Shown here: one piece after another, positions 1 through 17,173 of the stretch
Position numbering within the stretch: the first letter of the stretch is position 1
How the letters are laid out: every line of letters begins with the position of its first letter
NCBI GenBank assembly: GCA_024734495.1
Contig: JALMQS010000137.1
Span: 1,412,079-1,476,078, forward strand
DNA length: 64,000 bases
DNA from: Forficula auricularia
Taxonomy: Eukaryota > Arthropoda > Insecta > Dermaptera > Forficulidae
Direction of reading: 5' to 3'
Notes under the pieces: model-generated
Told to the model about the DNA's origin: nothing
The model's database searches: none
Seen by the model: only the letters and a program-made list of their open reading frames with translations
Program-made: the position numbers and the translations under genes

Positions 1-2
1 AG

Positions 3-161
3 CGATGGGTGAACCGTGATTGGAATTAGGTGTACACGTCTTTGGGATTATGTGGAATAATTTTGGAATTCATTAGATAATTCCCCTTCATCTATTGTCT
101 TCTACTTGGAAATGAAAGTGGAAGTAGGTGTACACGATATTAGGTCGCGGTTCACCCCTCG
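3..161. mobile_element. Short TIR MITE, copy 1
   Basis: A 159-bp element bounded by inverted ends: CGATGGGTGAACCGTGA on the left, and on the right the complement of CGAGGGGTGAACCGCGA. Both subterminal regions also carry AGGTGTACA in opposite orientation. A second copy with nearly the same interior lies at 34174-34313, inside a helicase-gene intron. It has no coding capacity. Family unknown; a non-autonomous DNA transposon is the simplest reading. Confidence 0.6.
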
Positions 162-744
162 ATTGTAAGTTTGTGAAAGAATATCTTACCTTAAGTTAAA
201 AAATTATTTCTTTTCCAGGTTATATTTCATTTACTCGAGATGCACATACAAGAACTAGGTGTTGAGTAAAGAACCCGGACATGCTTAGTGGCAGAAGACT
301 GATTACTAATAAAGCGGCCAAGAGTGAGTGCGTCCCCCTTCTTGAGAATGGTGTTCGTGTTGTTGTTCTGTTGGTGGCAGACGCGGCACTGAGTACTTAC
401 TGACCATGAGTCCAACAAGCATGCTCTCCGCGGCGAGCTCTCAGCTGGCCGTCAGCCATCACCATTCACCATGTCCTTGTTCTGTTCACGCACACATCTC
501 AGGACTCACAAATGCCGTATTTGTTTTGGTAATAGCCGAATGAAAGGTCTATGTCTCCAACATCACTAACGAATTCTAACAAAAATATTTCCGCACTCTG
601 GTTTAAGACGAATAGCTATACTAGACTAAATACTTTGATTAGAGAAAAATTAAGAATATAATCATTTTGAAATCTTAATTGATCTTGATTAAAATATATG
701 GAATTTTTAAGAATTTTATTTTTTTAAATATTGAAAGGTTTCGA
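162..744. other. Gene-free stretch
   Basis: No convincing ORF, RNA gene or recognisable repeat was seen. About 280-530 is less AT-rich than its surroundings but has no open frame longer than about 60 codons that resembles a protein. The rest is AT-rich. Confidence 0.4.
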
Positions 745-1895
745 AAAAAAAGCTGACGTGTTCTGATGTGGCCATCCACTTGACTTTACCATACAACCTG
801 GCCCCCCAAAAATTATTTATAATCATGTAGGGGGGGGGTTAGTTTTTGCATTTTTATACTTCTGATGTCCCACTGATTATGTATACAAAATTTGGTTAAG
901 TTTTGGTGAAAGTAGTGCCGAGATTTTCATTTTTTGACCATGGTTTTTTATCAAAATGTGGTTTTCTTACAGCCGTTTTTGAGATATATCGAAAAAAGTA
1001 AGAAACAACTGTCTTTCATGCTGCAATTTACAATTGTACTTTTTTTACTCCTTTTTGTCAAAGACAAAAATCAATCAATATATTAAAAGTATTTTTACTT
1101 TACCATACATGTCATGGTAAAGATATTGTAATCGTGCATGAAAAAAGTGTTTTTTTGCTTCTTTTTTATTCGAAATATCTCAAAAAGGGCTGAAACTATT
1201 TTAAAAAATAAATTTTATTAAAGATGTTTCACCTTGCACCAACACCACAATCTCTACTAATTATGAAACTATTTTGATCAAAATAAGCTGACGTGCTCTG
1301 ATGTGGCCATCCACTTGACTTTACAATTCAACATAGCCCCTCACTTATATTTAATATTTAATAAAATTATTTATAATCATGTGTAGGGGAGAGGGGTTAG
1401 TTTTTGAATTTTTAGACTTCTGGGGGCCCACGGATTATGTATACAAAATTTGGTTGAGTTTGGTAAATGGCCAAAATTTTCATTTTTGCCCCCCCCCCCT
1501 CTACACACACACATTTTGGGCTGTTAGTTTTTGCATTTTTAGTCTTCTGGGGTGCTACTGATTATGTATACAAAATTTGGTTGAGTTTGCTCAAATGGCC
1601 TAGATTTTAATTTTTAACCCCCCCCCCCTCCGCCACCCTTAATTTTGGGTTGATATGCACCAAAATCTAATCAGCTCTTAATCTCAATGCACCAAAACTA
1701 CGTGTGGAATTTGGTTTTGATATTCATACGAGTTTTTGAGCTAGCTCGTCCACAAAAATTTGGTAACGCACAGACAACCAGACTAACAGACATTTTGACA
1801 AAACAGTTATTGTCTCGAAAAATATAATTTTTTGATGTTCACTTATTAGGGCTTTTTTGTAGACCGAAATGCCATGTATGGTAAAGTAAAAATTA
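745..1895. repeat. C-run dispersed repeat, two adjoining copies
   Basis: Two head-to-tail copies start at about 751 and 1286 with GCTGACGTG(T/C)TCTGATGTGG followed by a subterminal ACTTTACCATAC-type sequence. The block ends near 1875-1891 with GTATGGTAAAGTAAAAA, the inverse of ACTTTACCATAC, so the family seems to have short inverted ends. The interior contains monomers with a C-homopolymer, then GTATACAAAATTTGGTTGAG and TTTTTGCATTTTTAG. Other copies lie at 19437-19998, 24872-25740 and 30584-31270. Non-coding. Confidence 0.6.
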
Positions 1896-3349
1896 ATCAA
1901 AATATTAAATCGGCAAAGTCGACGAAACGTTGGCTGATGATAAATAAAAAGTCACACATAAAAACGTCCTTATTTTCCTATTATAGACTTTCAAATTAAT
2001 ACAAATTATGGGCGGAAATGATAATAATAGTATTTTTTATGAGACCTGCTAGTAATTATAAGTGAATTTCGATGGAGTGGGAGTTCAGGACAACTAATTA
2101 TGAACAAAAACTCTAATCGAATGTCGTTTCAACCTTTCTATTAAGGTTCCGTTCAAAAGTAGAACGGAGCCCTTTTATAGTCTTTAAATTTTTTTTCTGT
2201 CACAATAGAGGATTTACTCGGAAATTCTCTTTTTTTCCAGATTAGAAATTTTTAAATCTAGGAGAAAATAATTTTCATCATAGTAGTTTAGTCAGTTTGT
2301 CTGTGTGCCTGATGTCTGTTTAGATTCCGTTATCCGTCATAATCGAAAACAAGATGGTTGTAGAATGTTCGTTCTGGTGCCAAAATTTTTGTATTTTCAA
2401 ACAAAAAACTTAGGCTTTCTAGCTTCAAAAGTCCTCGCTGTATTGAATTTCAAATTTTTAGCTCAAAAGAGGAAGCTTTCTTTGCAGAATGTGTTTTTGG
2501 AGTTTTCCCTTTGTAAAGAAGGATTGGTTGGGTATTTTCAATCCTGTAAGTTAAATGTTCATATTAAAATTGCTTTTGGTTGCTGGCGGATTACTGGCAC
2601 TGATTCCGATGAGATCCGGATGGTTCCTGTAGTTTTCTGGGTAGTAACATTGGCCTTCGAGGTTGACTTACAAAAAATTAACAAATTACTAAAATTTGCG
2701 TAAACCATAGTCTTTGAAAAGTTTTCAGTTGTTTTTTTCAATTTCAAGACCTAAGTCTCGCAGTATCCTAAATATTAACTGATCAAAATTTGGTCCAGTT
2801 TAGTCAAAGAGTCTAGCATTTTAAATTTTTTCATACCCCCCACCCCATTTAGAGTTTATGATTTATGCACCAAAGTGTTTTAAAGAATTATTTTTATTCG
2901 ATATTTGGTCCATATCGATTAAAGAGTCTAGAATTTTAATTTTTTCAATCCTCTCTCCAATTTTGAGTAACTGATTTTTGCACAAATATTGTTAGCTTGC
3001 TAAGGGTCCTAAAGAGTGGCTATGCAGTATTTGATCCAGATCGATAAAAGGCCTCTAGAGGGTATAGCGAACAAACATCCAAATATCAAAACTAACTTTC
3101 ACTTTCATATAGAAATTTCTTCAAAAAATGTATACAAACTTTAAGGGATCTCACATTTTTAAGGTTTTTTGAAGGGTCTAATAACGTTATGGGGAGATTA
3201 AAGGCTAAAAATTGGTAAACATGTACCTATTAATAAACTACATCCAGCAGTGTAACCCAAAATGTTCGTATACAAAAAATTTGTATAGTATCATATTCTC
3301 TCAACTTATTTATCTGTTTAGGTGTATCCATTTTCAACTCCCATTGGCG
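1896..3349. other. Gene-free stretch with one unrecognised ORF
   Basis: A 132-codon plus-strand ORF runs from 2305 to 2703, but it has low-complexity composition, no motif I recognise and no splice or promoter context, so it is not called as a gene. CGAAACGT at 1923-1930 is an isolated copy of the motif discussed in the findings. A segment at about 3190-3260 is partly repeated at about 4030-4115 (shared ATTAATAAACT and TAACCCAA). Confidence 0.35.
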
Positions 3350-3870
3350 TACTTAATTTTTCTTTTCCAACAAGACGTTGCAGCTCCATACTACCTGCAA
3401 GAAGTGTGATCTTACCTAAATGATATTTTAAAAGACCAATGGATAGCTAAGTGAAGATGTAGTTGAGTTCCCTGCTTGTTCTCCTGATTTAACACCTTTA
3501 AGGCCGCTGCACACGGGACTTGTTTTTGTCTGCTTGCTCCTACTCAAAAGCATCCCAAGAGCAAGCCGGAAAATAGAACATATCTTTTAAATCAAGCAAG
3601 CTAGCCAGAAAGACATCCAGTGACGTCATTTCAAATTGCAAACAGAATGCTCCCATTCCAAAAACAGGTAGAGGAAAAAGCCTCGTGTGCGGTGACCTTA
3701 GACTTCTACCTAAGGCTAGCTCTTAAGGTTGTCATGTATTGCGAAAAATCGGTTTCATTGACGCACTTTCAGTAAGAAATTGAAACGGTCTGCCCAGCAG
3801 TAGTTGCCATACAAATAAGGTGTGGGCTAATAGTAACCAATTTAAGCTCTTCGGGTATTTATGGAAATCA
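3350..3870 (+). pseudogene. Tc1/mariner-superfamily transposase remnant, split by a MITE
   Basis: Plus-strand translation gives FQQDVAAPYYLQEV (about 3366-3407), then, in another frame, EFPACSPDLTPL just before 3500. After the MITE at 3501-3697 it continues in register with LDFYLRLALKVVMY. These match the FQQDGAPPH, SPDLTP and LDFYLWG blocks of DDE/D transposases of the Tc1/mariner superfamily. It carries stops and frameshifts and only the C-terminal half is recognisable, so it is dead. Weak similarity continues to about 3870. Confidence 0.6.
3501..3697. mobile_element. MITE with TTA target duplication (Harbinger-like)
   Basis: About 197 bp with inverted ends (AGGCCGCTGCACACGGG on the left, the complement of AGGTCACCGCACACGAGG on the right). 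It is flanked by TTA at 3498-3500 and 3698-3700. Removing it rejoins the surrounding transposase codons (TPL then DFYL), which fixes the insertion site. A 3-bp TTA duplication is typical of the PIF/Harbinger superfamily. The class is an inference. Confidence 0.6.
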
Positions 3871-6580
3871 AAGATAACTTATATTTATTTTTTAGTCTCT
3901 AAATAAATTTAATATTAAAATATTTTTTATTAGATTTTTCTTTCGAAAAATTGTAATCACCAAAGAAATCATTAGATTTGGGACTTTTTATCTTCAGAAC
4001 TTCTACTAAGACACCAGAAAATATAATTGACATATGGGGAGCTAAAAATTGGTAAACATGTATTAATAAACTGCATTTGTATGGCAAAATTTCGAACTGT
4101 CTATCTAACCCAACGTTCGCATAAAGAAAATCTCTTAAAGAGAACAGAATTTTGAAAAAGATTTCACTTTATCCTCCAATTATATTTATGTAGTCAAAAT
4201 ATAACAAAAGAAAAAAGAATAAGTGATCATATTGAGGCTTCATAGTTTTTTGAATCTCTCATCCAAACTAATTATGTTATAGTAAGCAAAATAATTTTCG
4301 TCGAAAATACTTACACAAAGTTTACTTATAGTTACACATAGCTATATATTAACGAATTTTAACATATTTTTAAATCAAAGGCTTCCAAAGTTAGAGGGGA
4401 GAATACATTGCGAAGCGACATTGTAGGCTCAGAGAGAGTTAGTGGGGCGATGAAGTGAAATTTACAAAGGGATAGGTTTAATAAGATATTAGAATATAGT
4501 CAAAATTTTCTTTAAAATCTTTTAATTCACATTAACTTATTATTATAGTGTTTTTTTTTTTTATGTTGAGTTTATAAGAGAAATTAATAAATAATAAAAT
4601 TTAAAATATTTTTCCGTGAGCAAATTTCTGCTAAAATATTTCATGTTTACGAGTGGAAAATTATTAGTTTATAATTTTGGTGTTATGTTGATTTTTTAAG
4701 AATTTTCTGGCTATATAAATAGTAGATTCAATAAAATGTCCTATTTAAATACGTCGTTTTATCTCCAATTTCTGTGGTTTTTATAGAATTGCTAGATGCA
4801 GCCAATTACAATCATGTAAGCGCCTCGTATCCAAAGTTTTAGAAGTGGCAGGAATCCTGGTGTGATATTTCAACGCTTAGAAATCAATAGTAGCTAAAAC
4901 CTCGCGTTCTTAAAGGAAATTTCAATTCATTTTCTATTTACTACAATAGAGTCTAGTCCGAAAAAACTTTGCTATTAAAATCACCCCAAAAATTTCAACA
5001 TAAAGATAATGAAAGAGAATTCAATGAGGTTTTCCTCTGCTTGATGCCAACAAACATATATATTATATATTAGTATAGAGGACAACCTCATTGATTTCTC
5101 TTTATGAATTAACAACTCTGCTAGTCTCGGCAAAACAATATCTTTTTAAATAAAGATAGTGAATGGTATTTTTCATCGGGAATTTATGAAACCCTTAGAA
5201 AAAGAAAGTACTTTGATTTATTTTGAATTTTTAAAAGTATTTTCATTGGTAGGTAAATATTTTTTTTTAAATATAAATAAATTATAGGTATTTTATATTT
5301 TAAAACACAAAAATGTAATTAAATTATTTTGAAAATAAATTTAGAATAAAATCAGATTATCAATAAAAGTTTATGTACATTCGTAAAGAAAGTTGGTGTA
5401 ATTGCCACAAATTTTTCCGTTTTTACAAGTTTTAATTTTTAACACAAAATTTAACGAAAAAGAAAATATATTCACTATAATTTATCACTTAGTATTTTTA
5501 AATTACTTAAGTATTCGAATATTATCGGATTATCTCTTATGTATGCTTATTACAGCCAACCGAGTTTGTGAGCATAAGGAATTGTTTTCCCGTTAATTCG
5601 GTTGCCGGCTAATTTTAATATTAGATGAAGAGACATCTATTGAGACAATATTAAACTATTGTGGGGGAATGACTTTAAATTTTTATTTGTGTGAATCATA
5701 TTTTTTAAGATTGCTCAGACATTAAGGCAATGTCGGATTAAAAATCTGAATTTTTAATATGTTATTAATCGATAACAAATACGTATAAAATAATCTTTTG
5801 AAAAAGATCTGACCAAGAGTTTTCGTGTAATTAATTATTTAAAATCGGACTTCTAACACGTAGTGAATAGGGAATGTTGGCTGAAAGCATAAATTTCGAT
5901 TTAATCTAGTCAAATCGTATGATGAGAAAAAACAAAAAACTTTAATTTATATAGATAAATTATCGTAGGTAACATTAAAAAAAACTTTCTGACCCAGGGT
6001 TTTGTAAATATTCAAATCTAAATGATCGAAAATATCAGTCCGCTTCACTTAAAAATAAATAAATCACGTGACTCGAGTAAAGACATTTATTTATTAATTA
6101 AATTATTTCATATTTCCGATTAAAAATGATGTTAGCTAACATCTAAATTAAAATAATTAATTTATGTGTTAAAATTTTTAATTTTAGTCGAAAAAAAATT
6201 TAGATTTTATTTTGACTTGCGGGGTACTGTTCGTGCAACCTTAAAAGTTCAAATATATTCATATAAACCTAGAGTATCAATATTTTAAGCAATTTCAATT
6301 TGATTTTAATAGTAAAGACATTTATTACGGCTGTACGAAAACTTTAATAAAAAATCATTTTAGAGTTATTAAATATTTTTATTAAATCAATCTTAAAATT
6401 TGCTTCACTATTAAAAAGCGGATGATAAAAAAAAGAGCATAGTAATGGTTTTGGTCCAAAGAGAATCTAAGTACATTTCAAATGAAATTAAATTGATTAA
6501 TAATTTTGATTAAAATTTGAAATAAACCCGGCCTGTATTTCTTATAGTTTATTTTAACATTGAATAATAATACATAAAAG
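3871..6580. other. Gene-free AT-rich stretch
   Basis: Long AT-rich DNA without a recognisable gene. About 5020-5100 holds a degenerate repeat (CTCTGCTTGATG, then CTCATTGATTTCTC) that recurs near 38760, 61130 and 62090. No RNA gene was seen. Confidence 0.35.
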
Positions 6581-6730
6581 ATATCGAAACGGCACGACGC
6601 CTGCAGGCGACGGCCCGGCCCGAGGTCGATACCCGGGAGGGACAGGAGGCAGTGACGTCAGGTGGGAGGATGCCGGGATAATCAACACCCGTGCCAAGCT
6701 TAGTCAAGAGCGATCACTTTATTTCACAAA
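6581..6730. other. Isolated GC-rich block
   Basis: About 120 bp of CpG-rich sequence (CGGCCCGGCCCGAGG; GATACCCGGGAGGGACAGG) stands out sharply from its AT-rich surroundings. A second, weaker GC block sits at 7565-7600 (GAGGCCGGGCCGCGCGAGC). It is not part of an ORF. It could be part of an LTR or other inserted element, or a promoter fragment; nothing here decides. Confidence 0.35.
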
Positions 6731-7463
6731 CTTCTGAATCAAGGACTTTTGCACTGGGCATACACTTTCAGCTTTATAATAAATAAATAAAAATTAATAA
6801 AATGCATTCAGTTTTATAAAAATATCCAATTTATATATGGGGAATAAAAATAAAATTACAAAAATGAAAAATAAAAAAGATTTCTGAGAAACTAATTAGG
6901 AAATTAAATTAATTTGACCAGCGTATTAATTAATATTATATTAATAAAAATTTTAAGCCAGTTTCCTTGAGCAATAATGCAATAATAAGGTGATCATCCT
7001 GGCTTAAATTGATTTAACTAATTATAATTATAAAATAATATATTACAGAACATAATCAATGAACCCAAAGCGTCGCTAACAATCCAACCTAGCGCAGAGT
7101 CCTGTTAGAAACCATGTGATAACATAACGAAATAATAAGAATAATAATTAAATTAAAATATCTAAAAAGAATTTAAAAAGAGTACATTTTGACGTTGATC
7201 AATCGTATATCCTGAACTAGTATGAAAAAATTTAATCTTTGGAACAATCCTTGCACTGAAGCAAATCCAATCAAAATCAGTTTATAAGAGTGACAATATA
7301 ATTTATTTATTAACAAGTTTCACAAAAAATTACGTTGCACAAATGGACTAATAAACAAAATATGGGGAAAAAATAAGAATTTAGGGTAAATATACAAGAA
7401 ATAGGTGAGGACAGACAGAATGAAAAAGAAAAATTCTGGTGCCAATGAGACCATATATAAATA

Positions 7464-7497
<34 letters not shown>

Positions 7498-8105
7498 AAG
7501 TTATAAATATAAATATACATATATATAGTCACAACAATTAGGGGGTTGAAGGAGATAGTCTAGACGGATTTGGAACCAGAGGCCGGGCCGCGCGAGCATG
7601 TCCCTGTGAGTGAGTGTTATGTGTTTTTGTGTAATGTGAATGTGACCTGAAAGGTTTTCAAGGGAGGTCAGGGCGAAAAGGAACTTCCAACACAGCTACC
7701 ACTGGCTATCGCTTCCAACTTAGTATTTCGCATGCTAGATAAACAGATTTGATATATATATATATTTATATATATTATATTTATTTATTAGCCTTAGAGG
7801 TATATATTATATTATAAAAAGAATTTTTCACAGCTACACCATCGAATAAATCATTATAAAGTTTTAAATAGTTGTTATTATTTATATATAATAGGTTTTA
7901 CATAATAAGAACCCCCAAACAATGTGCAAAATAAATCAATGGAAAGGGTTACAAAAATTATAATGCATCTAGCAGCAAGAGCCAAGAGTTGTGTTCCAGG
8001 AAGTCCCTATAGTTTGATTGGTTTGTATGTCTCATTTTGTGATAAGTTCTTCTATTGTTTATATTTTTTGTTGTTGTTATATAGAAAACGTTGCATTGCT
8101 TGACA
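6731..8105. other. Downstream flank and likely 3' UTR of the E2 gene
   Basis: No ORF of interest. On the minus strand this lies immediately 3' of the E2 stop codon. An AATAAA hexamer on that strand at 7780-7785, about 320 bases beyond the stop, is a candidate polyadenylation signal. AT microsatellite tracts occur near 7460-7530 and 7750-7790. Confidence 0.35.
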
Positions 8106-14037
<5,932 letters not shown>

Positions 14038-14107
14038 TTGACGGCTTATAAATTCTTTAACCCTGGTTTGGCACCAGACAATGACCGCTAGCTGGAACCT
14101 TGGATTA

Positions 14108-14127
14108 GCTAATGCAAGATGGCTGCT
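14108..14127 (-). promoter_or_regulatory. YY1/Pho-like site in the effete 5' region
   Basis: Minus-strand AAAGCAGCCATCTTGC, i.e. CAAGATGGCTGC on the plus strand, matches the AAnATGGC core bound by YY1/Pleiohomeotic. It is common near transcription starts of housekeeping genes. It lies 75-90 bases upstream of the start codon. No clear TATA box was seen. Function inferred from the motif only. Confidence 0.3.
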
Positions 14128-14169
14128 TTGGTCGAAAAGACTGACTGACTGCCAAGTCAAGAGAGCAAC

Positions 14170-14579
14170 TTTATTTTAACACACTTTATTTTTATAAAAT
14201 AAAATGTTTGGATCGAAATTGTGACAGTAATAAATTTAAACCGAACTTTATTTGTGATAGGAAAGAAAGTGATAATGAAAAGTATTTTTCGTTGCTAAAC
14301 AACCGGAATAGATAAATGTGTTGTTTTCGGGTGCGATTTTAATTCTGAGCAGAGAGGAACAAAATGGAAATTTAATATCAAACCTAAAGAGCGCGCGCGC
14401 TTACGTTGCATTTCACGAGATTATACTTTAGTTTGATATCTCCAAAAAATATCCTTTCTATATCTTTGAATGAAACCGTATTCTATTTATTATCGAATCA
14501 ATTTATTTTAAAATTAACATTTTTGATTAGACTATATATATATACACAATTTGTTTAATCTATATTTAATATTCATAAA
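14170..14579. other. Intergenic, upstream of effete
   Basis: AT-rich with a short GCGCGCGCGC tract at about 14391-14400. No further exon, ORF or repeat was recognised; the effete promoter probably lies here or just downstream. Confidence 0.3.
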
Positions 14580-14762
14580 AAATACAAATCTTTTATAAAA
14601 AATAATCTATAAAAAGCCAAACGTTGTCGAGAATTCTCCCTTTTTCAATGGCAATTTTTTCAAAAAAAGAAAAAATTACCATTGAAAAAGGCAGAAATTC
14701 TCCCGAAACGTTTGGCTTTTAAATAAACGTGTTTTGGATTGTTTTTTATAAAAGATTTGTAT
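14580..14762. mobile_element. Foldback element with CGAAACGT
   Basis: Inverted arms: AATCTTTTATAAAAAATAAT near the left end and its inverse at the right end. An inner pair, AGCCAAACGTT and AACGTTTGGCT, encloses TTTTTCAATGGCAATTTTT and its reverse. CCCGAAACGTTTGG is at 14702-14715. The CTGANGA half of the hammerhead-like motif is not recognisable here. Confidence 0.6.
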
Positions 14763-14775
14763 TTATATATATATA

Positions 14776-15271
14776 TATCCAGGGGGGAGTCCAGGGGGAG
14801 GGGGGGGGGTTGACAGATACTAAAGGCTATTTCTTTCTGTGTCTGTACCTATATCCAGAGGGCTACTAAAGGGCATTTGTGCCTGTATATATACCTATGT
14901 TTGTCCGTCCCCACCAAGGTGGGGTCCAGGGAGTAGGGAGTCAGGGATGTGGGGGTCCAGGGGGACTAAAGGGCATTTCTCTCTGTATCTGTACCAATAT
15001 CACATACTACTAAAAGGGATTTGTGCCTGCCTCTGTATGTATCTATGTACCTATGTATGTCCGTCCCCCAACAAAAACAGTCGTCATGGTTACCAATTTA
15101 AATGAAATTATCACTATATATTATATAAAATTAAGTTTTTTTCTGAACGTTGGGGTGGTAGTGTGGATGGGGATGCTGGGTGGGTTTCAGGGGGAGTGGG
15201 GTTCGAAGGGGGGTTACAGGGGTGATCCCCCGGCTAGCAAGAGGGCCGCCGAAGGCGGGCCGTGCAGCTAG
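14776..15271 (+). mobile_element. Helitron-like element, 3' end clear
   Basis: Ends with a GC-rich hairpin (GGGCCGCCGAAGGCGGGCC) then GTGCAG and CTAG at 15268-15271, followed by T. This is the hallmark Helitron 3' terminus. The interior is G-rich and contains repeated GGGCATTTGTGCCTG-type monomers. The 5' TC end is not certain. No Rep/helicase ORF, so non-autonomous. Confidence 0.6.
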
Positions 15272-15566
15272 TATATATTTATGTGTATATGTATAAATAG
15301 TTTATTAATAGTCTTATTATTATATATAGTCTATATAAAATTAAAAAGTATTTAAAATTTTTATATTATAAATTAACAATCAATTATTTAAATTTTTTAT
15401 AAGATATAACTTAGTAGCATTTAGTAACGCTTTTTCTCTCATCTTAACATAAATTTCGAGGGTGGGGGGATTTCAACCCCTGGTGATTCCCCCACTGGCC
15501 TTAGTCTCCTATAAATTTTTCACTCGAATATTCAATAACAATTCTTAAGTTTAAAATTAAATTGAT

Positions 15567-15899
15567 TTAAGGTAGTTGTTTCGCGACAATAATAGCAAAA
15601 AGCTAATGCTAGAGTATATAGAACATAATAAGCCTAAAACTTTTTGCTGTTTATGTACCACTACTAGCCAATTCCGTGCTCGTTTGACAAATCTGGCAAC
15701 ACAGCAATGTCAGATAAAGTACATTATAAAGGGAGATTTATAAAACAAAAAGTTCTTAATAAGTGATAGAAAGCTGTTGCGACAATGGCTGAAGCTAAAA
15801 AACTTCAAAAAATTACTAAAGTTAACCCACTTTTTAGGTTAAATAAATGCGTTGTTACCAGCTTGTTTTTAGTGTAAATTTTTCTTTATTTATTCATTA
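15567..15899 (+). mobile_element. TTAA-flanked element, left part, cut by a Helitron end
   Basis: Starts TTAAGGTAGTTGTTTCGCGA and follows the 22189-22924 and 41272-41999 copies until TTTATTTATTCATTA, where homology stops exactly at the Helitron-like 3' end at 15900. The right half was not found nearby. Non-coding. Confidence 0.6.
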
Positions 15900-16225
15900 G
15901 TAGCTGCAAGGCCGCCTTCAGCGGCCCTCTTACTGGCCAGGGGACACGCCCCCCGGACCCCCCCCCCACACCATGCACCCGTGCCCAACCCCCGCCCCCA
16001 CACCATCAACCCAACACTATCCCGCACCCCACCCACCTCGGACCCCACCCACGTACCACCCCACTACGCCTCTGGACCCTCACCTGAACCCCCACTCCAC
16101 CAAGCCTGCACCACCAGCCCCGCACCATGCCCACCCCACCCCCACCTAGCCCCCTGGACCCCATCCCACGCTACTCCCCCTGGACTCCACCCCCACCCTA
16201 CTCCGCTTCACTCCCTCACCAGAAC
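15900..16225 (-). mobile_element. Helitron-like element (reverse), C-rich
   Basis: On the minus strand it ends with hairpin GGGCCGCTGAAGGCGGCC, then TTGCAGCTAC (a changed CTAG) next to T. The plus strand from 15945 to 16220 is a C-rich degenerate repeat of CCCCAC/CACCCC units. Several overlapping ORFs in it are low-complexity shadows. The 5' end was not located. Confidence 0.5.
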
Positions 16226-16472
16226 AATCTAATAATAAGCTTAGTTTGTTGGAAATTATCCTGGGTTTTGGGATACCGTTCTGGACTCCAGGGACATGCA
16301 GATTCTTCGCTAAATATGACCAGACGTGGAAAGTTGCAATTCGCGTGGATGTCCAAGTTGCTTCCAAGCAATATCAAGCGGTCGTCAGGCAAAGCATCTC
16401 ACTACAGAAAAATTGTTACCGAAAAATACGATAGGCATGGAATCTCTTTGTGTAACATGTAATGTGATAACG

Positions 16473-16572
16473 AATTCACCACTCCTGAGATAAGTGGCAG
16501 AATGTTATCGGGGAAATAAACTCTATTCTCCTATACGAATAATACATTTATTTACCCGTCTGATTTCCGCCA
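16473..16572. repeat. MITE fragment, AATAGCGAAATCA family
   Basis: Shares GGCAGAATGTTATCGGGG, CTCTATTCTCCTATA and GATTTCCGCC-like sequence with copies at 24527-24655 and 41022-41120. In the best copy (24527-24655) the ends are inverted (AATAGCGAAATCA and TGATTTTCGCTATT). Confidence 0.45.
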
Positions 16573-17173
16573 ATAACGCACATTATAAAGAATAATAAAA
16601 TTACTTATATTTAATAACCATTTATATGTAAAGTTTGAACATCTTCTGGAATTTTTAATAATTATTTAAATTATTAAACCAGAAAAACTCAAATTACAAA
16701 TGTCATAATTAAATCAACAGAATACAAAATAAAATAATATAACACAGAGTCGATACCTTGTTAGTCTCTGGGCCAAGTTCAGACGGGAAATTGATGATTT
16801 GTTGAAGAGTTAAAGTGATTGATATCGAGCAATAATATCAAATTGTTATCTTTGGATGTTTGATTTGTATATTTTTAATTATTTTGTTAAATTAATTGTA
16901 AAAGAACTTAAAAGATCCGTCAAACAGAAATCAAATAAAACAGACGAATGAGTGCATGAGTGAGTGATATGGCTTTACCTTTATATTTCCTTAAGGGTTT
17001 TTCTAAGAAAAAGGCTGCAGTTAATAACAAAAAAGTTCCTAGGTATTTCTTACTAAGATGTCATTTGGTAGAATGTTGTACGGTTAAATATTTGATAAAT
17101 TAATTGCAATTGTTGAATAACCTGATAATCGAGGTTTATCAACTAATGAATCACCTGAGTTTCTAAATGTTTA

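Noticed and set aside
2305..2703. 132-codon plus-strand ORF
   Set aside because: Repetitive hydrophobic composition, no recognisable domain, no splice or promoter context; chance length in AT-rich DNA is plausible.
14839..15271. Two plus-strand ORFs with CICxxVCPSP repeats
   Set aside because: They follow the tandem GGGCATTTGTGCCTG monomers of a Helitron-like element; not a protein-coding gene.
15981..16462. Overlapping Pro-rich ORFs
   Set aside because: They translate the C-rich tract of a Helitron-like element in several frames; low complexity, not genes.
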